Source: Lachnospiraceae bacterium (GTDB taxonomy: Bacteria > Bacillota > Clostridia > Lachnospirales > Lachnospiraceae). From it: a stretch of DNA of 18,339 bases. Each line of letters starts with the position of its first letter. Position 1 is the first letter of the stretch. Made by a program: the position numbers and the translations under genes. Shown piece after piece: positions 15,893-18,339 of this stretch. The notes under the pieces are model-generated. The model had not been told where the DNA came from. It did no database searches and saw nothing but the letters and a program-made list of their open reading frames with translations. The DNA lies in assembly GCA_900770345.1 (NCBI GenBank), contig CAAGKF010000077.1, forward strand, positions 1 through 18,339, read 5' to 3'.

Positions 15893-15975
15893 TACGATTT
15901 ACTTTTTAACCCGTAGTTTCCCTGATGGTATACGGTCAAAAAAAGCTATCATCCCCCATCGGATATTTACGGGAT

Positions 15976-16006
15976 TTATGCTGAACTCACAATACAGTAT
16001 TATAAT
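15976..16006 (+). promoter_or_regulatory. Promoter of the sigma-like gene with 12-bp repeat at -35
   Basis: A perfect TATAAT at 16001-16006 has no recognisable TTGACA at the right distance. The -35 zone is instead occupied by the second copy of TTATGCTGAACT (15976-15987). This suggests an activator-dependent promoter or one using a non-housekeeping sigma factor. The start near 16013 would give a leader of about 145 bases. Confidence 0.45.
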
Positions 16007-16023
16007 GAAATAAGAAGTTTTTG

Positions 16024-16069
16024 TGTGCCTGTCGCATGGCTGATTTTGCCGTGTGATAGGCACATTTTT
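16024..16069 (+). terminator. Terminator-like hairpin at the start of the sigma-gene leader
   Basis: TGTGCCTGTCGCATGGC (16024-16040) pairs along its whole 17 bases with 16048-16064, with three G-U pairs and a 7-base loop, followed by TTTTT. It lies just after the predicted start site and 90 bases before the gene, so it would act as an early terminator or attenuator. Confidence 0.6.
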
Positions 16070-16104
16070 ATATTTAACAAGCGGAGCCTTCCGCGTTGTC
16101 GCAG

Positions 16105-16149
16105 TCCTCCGAAACTGTCTGAACTTAAAAATTCAGGCAGAACGGAGGA
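16105..16149 (+). promoter_or_regulatory. Hairpin sequestering the sigma-gene ribosome binding site
   Basis: TCCTCCG (16105-16111) pairs with CGGAGGA (16143-16149). After a small AAA/AA internal loop, CTGTCTGAA (16115-16123) pairs with TTCAGGCAG (16132-16140) with one G-U. The right outer arm is the Shine-Dalgarno sequence for ATG 16157, so folding should block translation. A small GCGGA/TCCGC hairpin lies just upstream (16081-16094). Confidence 0.65.
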
Positions 16150-16156
16150 AAAAGAA

Positions 16157-16630
16157 ATGGATGGATATCATCCAAAACGCAGAAAGGATAAAGACAATCC
16201 TTATTCTATTTACACGACAGAAAACGGCAAGCACTTTTTATCTTTTACGGATGGACAAGGTGTATATCACCACTTGGAAATCAGCGATGATCTATTTCAA
16301 GTATTCGATAGATTTGAACTGGATGACCTTTCCTTCCTGAATGAGACGGACAGGCACTATTCTGATGAAGAACTGAATGATCAAACAATTGCTCGGCATC
16401 TACTGTATAAGTCCGATTCAATTGAAGAAGAATTTTACCGAAAAATGCAAAATGAACAGCTTCACAAAGCAATAGCAAAATTGTCCGAAAAGCAAAGGAA
16501 AAGGCTAATCCTCTATTTTTTTGGTGAGATTACATATGAGGAAATCGGAAAATTAGAAGGCTGTAAGTATCAAACAGTTCAAGATTCCATTTACGCTGCT
16601 TTAAAAAGATTGAAAAAATTTTTAGAGTAG
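16157..16630 (+). CDS. Sigma-70 region-4-like regulator of the mobile element
   Basis: 157-residue DNA-binding protein. The frame is open from 16025, but that extension would run through a terminator hairpin and has no ribosome binding site. ATG 16157 follows GGAGG by 8 bases. The N-terminal half (1-100) is charged, with a short beta-like stretch (KHFLSFTDGQGVYHHLEI). Residues about 108-157 match sigma region 4: LSEKQRKRLILYFFGEITYEEIG, then KYQTVQDSIYAALKRLKKFLE, a helix-turn-helix. No region 2 is present, so it is not a complete sigma factor. Proteins like this are common near the recombinase end of Tn916/Tn1549-like and related elements and probably act as transcription activators there. 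Expression is likely controlled by the leader hairpins and by the XRE repressor. Confidence 0.85.
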   Translation: MDGYHPKRRKDKDNPYSIYTTENGKHFLSFTDGQGVYHHLEISDDLFQVFDRFELDDLSFLNETDRHYSDEELNDQTIARHLLYKSDSIEEEFYRKMQNEQLHKAIAKLSEKQRKRLILYFFGEITYEEIGKLEGCKYQTVQDSIYAALKRLKKFLE

Positions 16631-16659
16631 AACCCTGTGTTTTTGCTTTTAAGTGAGGT

Positions 16660-16693
16660 AACAGGTGAAGGGGTTAAATCCTTCACCTGTTTT
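16660..16693 (+). terminator. Intrinsic terminator after the sigma-like gene
   Basis: AACAGGTGAAGG (16660-16671) and CCTTCACCTGTT (16680-16691) form a perfect 12-bp stem with an 8-base loop followed by TTTT, 30 bases after the stop codon. Confidence 0.85.
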
Positions 16694-17012
16694 CCGTTGC
16701 GGGAAAATAGGTCTTGCTCTTTGACAAGTTCATAGTACAGCGCATTTTTTACCTTCCCTCTGCTGTCGGGAAATCCGACAAGCCACAAGAGCGAACACAC
16801 AGACTCCAATCATAATGAAAAATGTTTTGCGTGTCTGCTGTCTTCAAGACTCTGACGGTACGGCGCATCCGTAACGAAGGCGATGAAAGGCAGAGGTACT
16901 AATGATACTTGCGTCCAGTCGACAGGCCGAGCGCCCACGCGGTCAGCAAAACCGTGATCCGTCGCAGCCAACGAGGGCGCCTCGCAGAGAACCTGGGAGT
17001 GGTGAAATTCCA

Positions 17013-17147
17013 ATGAGGCTGAATGTACAGCCGGAAAATGCGTTCCCAAAGGAGCATCTGTTCCTTGTGCCGAGGGGTGTCGTGGTACAAATATCGGCGA
17101 AAACAAAACGATTGATACAACAAGGCGGTCGTTTACTCACTTTTTGA
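17013..17147 (+). CDS. Possible 44-residue basic peptide inside the structured stretch
   Basis: ATG 17013 is 7 bases after GGTGA and overlaps the stop of an upstream open frame as ATGA. The peptide (starting MRLNVQPENAFP, ending GGRLLTF) is basic, has no recognised domain, and its last codons run into the terminator stem. It may be a real micro-gene or an accident of a structured RNA. Confidence 0.2.
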   Translation: MRLNVQPENAFPKEHLFLVPRGVVVQISAKTKRLIQQGGRLLTF

Positions 17148-17166
17148 GCTAAACGGCCGCCTTTTT
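17122..17166 (+). terminator. Intrinsic terminator just upstream of mazF
   Basis: AAGGCGGTCGTTTA (17122-17135) pairs with TAAACGGCCGCCTT (17150-17163) over 14 bp with one G-U. The inner CTCA/TGAG extends the stem, and TTT continues after it. It ends 10 bases before the mazF ribosome binding site, so mazF needs readthrough or a promoter not visible to me. Confidence 0.85.
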
Positions 17167-17185
17167 ACTTATTACGGAGGTAATG

Positions 17186-17545
17186 ATGAAACAAGTGAAA
17201 CGAGGCGAAATTTACTTCGCCGATCTGTCGCCTGTAGTCGGCAGCGAACAGATGGGAATCCGTCCCGTCCTTATTCTGCAAAACGACAGAGGCAATAAAC
17301 ATAGTCCGACCACGATTGTGGCGGCAATTACAAGCAGAAAAACAAAACCGAAGTTGCCCACTCATGTAAAGATAAACACTGAAGGCCTGCAACGCGAGTC
17401 CATCGTCCTGCTGGAACAGATCAGGACAATAGATAAGTCTCGCCTCGGCGATTATGTAGGCAAACTGGACAAGGATATGATGGGAAAAGTAGATCACGCT
17501 ATTATTAAAAGCTTCGGAATTAAATATATGGAGGTGCTGCTCTGA
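17186..17545 (+). CDS. mazF: MazF/PemK-family mRNA interferase toxin
   Basis: Sequence-specific, ribosome-independent endoribonuclease that cleaves mRNA and stops growth unless neutralised. The 119-residue product covers the whole family: RGEIYFADLSPVVGSEQMG, IRPVLILQND, TTIVAAITSR, LLEQIRTIDKSRL. Catalytic residues equivalent to R25 and T48 of Bacillus subtilis MazF are present as R26 and T49, so it should be active. Two ATGs are adjacent; 17186 is chosen because GGAGG is 5 bases away rather than 2 from 17183. No MazE-like antitoxin precedes it. Its stop overlaps the start of the next small gene (TGATG), so the two are translationally coupled. In mobile elements such toxins often serve maintenance or regulation. 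Confidence 0.92.
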   Translation: MKQVKRGEIYFADLSPVVGSEQMGIRPVLILQNDRGNKHSPTTIVAAITSRKTKPKLPTHVKINTEGLQRESIVLLEQIRTIDKSRLGDYVGKLDKDMMGKVDHAIIKSFGIKYMEVLL

Positions 17546-17700
17546 TGATCAATAAAACGGACACCAATAACGCTTCCTTTGCATACAGCGTAAATATGCT
17601 TCGGATGATTCTCAAAATGAAGCTCATCACAGAGGATGAATACAGAAAAATCGTAAGCATATGCGCCGAATATTACGGCACGGAAGTTGTTTGTGTCTAA
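17545..17700 (+). CDS. SHOCT-like small protein coupled to mazF
   Basis: 51-residue protein too short for most gene calls. ATG 17545 shares a base with the mazF stop codon, and GGAGG lies about 10 bases upstream. The core LRMILKMKLITEDEYRKIV matches the short C-terminal SHOCT helix pair (hydrophobic, then LIT-x-EEY-x-K). It has two Cys near the end. Similar small proteins sit just upstream of serine recombinases in clostridial elements. Coupling to a toxin without a MazE raises the chance that it acts as an unusual antitoxin. That is speculation from position. Confidence 0.75.
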   Translation: MINKTDTNNASFAYSVNMLRMILKMKLITEDEYRKIVSICAEYYGTEVVCV

Positions 17701-17761
17701 AGTGATAAATCTTGCGGTTTTTGCTGGATGTATCCGAACTCCTGTGGTATTGTGTGTACTG

Positions 17762-17811
17762 CCGCAGGGACAAAGCGGTAATACAGGCAGGCAAATGCCT
17801 GCGGAAAGGGG
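17762..17811 (+). promoter_or_regulatory. Alternative hairpins in the recombinase leader
   Basis: GCAGGC (17787-17792) and GCCTGC (17797-17802) form a perfect hairpin just before the ribosome binding site (AAAGGGG, 17805-17811). The same right arm, as CCTGCGG (17798-17804), can instead pair with CCGCAGG (17762-17768). The two pairings exclude each other, so the leader could act as a switch on recombinase translation. Confidence 0.35.
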
Positions 17812-17819
17812 AAAATAAA

Positions 17820-18230
17820 ATGAAAAACATAACGGAAATCACGACAAAACAGCAAAAGACCGAGATCATTCGTTTAGCAGCCTATTGCCGAGTGTCAAGT
17901 GATTCCGATGATCAGCTCCACTCCTTCGCCGCACAAATTCGGTACTACACGGAATACACCCAACGAAATCCTCAATACCGTCTCGTAGACATCTACGCCG
18001 ACGAGGGAATCACCGGAACCTGCATGGATAAGCGGGATGATTTTCACCGTCTGCTCCGTGACTGTAAAAAAGGGCTGATTGACAGAATTATCGTAAAGTC
18101 CGTATCGAGGTTTGCACGAAACACCGAGGAACTGCTCGCCGCTTTGCGAATGCTCTCGGAAAACGAAGTCAGCGTATACTTTGAAGAACAAGGCATTGAT
18201 ACGGCAATTATGAACAGCGATGTTATTTGA
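17820..18230 (+). pseudogene. Large serine recombinase, truncated after the catalytic domain
   Basis: Site-specific recombinase that would excise and integrate the element. ATG 17820 follows AAAGGGG; an upstream in-frame extension has no ribosome binding site. Residues 18-135 are the resolvase/invertase catalytic domain: YCRVSS with nucleophile S26, DEGITGT, the KSVSRFARN arginine motif and the start of the region before helix E (GIDTAIMNSDVI). It then stops at TGA (18228-18230), after 136 residues, whereas large serine recombinases usually have 450-700. The DNA-binding recombinase and zinc-ribbon domains are absent. The sequence after the stop is AT-rich and non-coding, so truncation by insertion or deletion is more likely than a natural short resolvase. 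Confidence 0.85.
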
Positions 18231-18235
18231 CAAGC

Positions 18236-18287
18236 AAAACCCTAAATCCGTTAAAACCCGTGAAATCAAGTGAATAATGATTAAATC
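18236..18287 (+). repeat. Short direct repeats at a possible element junction
   Basis: AAAACCC occurs at 18236-18242 and 18253-18259, 17 bp apart, and AAATC at 18244-18248, 18263-18267 and 18283-18287, about 19-20 bp apart. They lie directly after the break in the recombinase gene. Such clusters are seen as integrase arm sites or iterons at the ends of integrated elements. The last 110 bases of the window hold no ORF. Confidence 0.35.
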
Positions 18288-18339
18288 AGTAAAAAAGCTC
18301 GTAAAATAGGCTTTAATTAAACGTTAAACGATGCAAAAA

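Larger units (their letters stand above)
16764..17166 (+). ncRNA. Candidate structured RNA, GC-rich gene-free stretch
   Basis: Between the sigma-like gene's terminator and mazF there are about 480 bases with no convincing gene. From about 16845 to 17010 the GC content is clearly above the flanks. Short perfect hairpins are frequent: TGTCGG/CCGACA (16764-16780), TACGG/CCGTA near 16858-16872, CGAGG/CCTCG near 16972-16984 and GGCTG/CAGCC near 17017-17032. The stretch ends in a strong terminator (17122-17166), which implies a transcript stopping there. No good promoter is visible; TTGACA at 16721 lacks a proper -10. It could be a regulatory RNA, an element-end structure or a relic of a group II intron. 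I could not match it to a known RNA. Confidence 0.3.
15285..18230. mobile_element. End of an integrative element, probably immobilised
   Basis: The set XRE repressor, sigma-region-4-like regulator, MazF toxin, SHOCT-like protein and serine recombinase, in this order, is typical of the recombinase end of clostridial integrative elements. The left limit is placed where the TTCCC promoter runs into the XRE terminator with no gene between. No attachment core could be identified, and the cut recombinase suggests loss of autonomous movement. Confidence 0.5.

Noticed and set aside
16025..16156. N-terminal extension of the sigma-like protein
   Set aside because: The region is a leader with a terminator hairpin and an RBS-masking hairpin; translation would destroy both, and the extension has no ribosome binding site.
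16990..17035. Cobalamin-riboswitch-like string (GGGAG, GGTGAAATTCC, GGCTG)
   Set aside because: The conserved core that should follow (GCCACTG-type box) is missing, and no B12-related gene is downstream.
16899..17123. Minus-strand ORFs through the GC-rich stretch
   Set aside because: No ribosome binding site, unlikely amino-acid composition and several overlapping alternatives; best explained by high GC reducing stop codons.
1..18339. CRISPR arrays, tRNA or rRNA genes
   Set aside because: I saw no regularly spaced long repeats, no cloverleaf sequences ending in a T-arm/CCA pattern, and no rRNA signature sequences.

Overview
This looks like chromosomal DNA of a strictly anaerobic Firmicute of the class Clostridia, probably a gut or fermenter relative of the Oscillospiraceae; that placement is an inference. 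The supports are strong AGGAGG-type ribosome binding sites, moderate GC, an ATP-dependent PEP carboxykinase, an oxygen-sensitive plasmalogen-synthase-like protein with activase-type Fe-S cysteines, and a typical clostridial mobile-element module at the right end.

Region 1 (1-6127) reads left to right with short gaps. It holds the 3' part of a SERCA-like P-type Ca2+-ATPase, a three-repeat MscS-related membrane protein, an unrecognised 218-residue protein, a radical SAM enzyme with a cysteine-rich C-terminus, and an unrecognised protein with two membrane helices. Region 2 (6128-7975) is a 273-bp gap with one doubtful micro-ORF, then pckA. Region 3 (8040-14318) has its own promoter and three tightly spaced genes: a CdsA-type CDP-diacylglycerol synthase, a 1407-residue fused activase/dehydratase protein matching the PlsA (plasmalogen synthase) architecture, and a membrane-anchored alpha/beta hydrolase. 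Together these suggest a locus for membrane lipid chemistry and membrane stress. CDP-DAG synthesis and anaerobic ester-to-ether conversion are the best supported steps. A radical SAM step joining or modifying lipid tails is a hypothesis. The CdsA copy has Asn where the family has a metal-binding Asp.

Region 4 (14319-15290) is a decayed regulatory locus: an AT-rich hairpin, an OmpR-type response regulator broken by an in-frame TAG (and lacking the receiver-domain Lys), and four TTCCC repeats at an exact 11-bp period followed by a -10-like box. No kinase or target operon follows.

Region 5 (about 15290-18230) is the end of an integrative element: a divergent XRE repressor, a sigma-70 region-4-like regulator behind a structured leader that hides its ribosome binding site, a GC-rich structured stretch that may be an RNA, a MazF toxin overlapping a small SHOCT-like protein, and a serine recombinase cut off after its catalytic domain. 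The last 110 bases are AT-rich, carry short repeats and look like a different piece of DNA.
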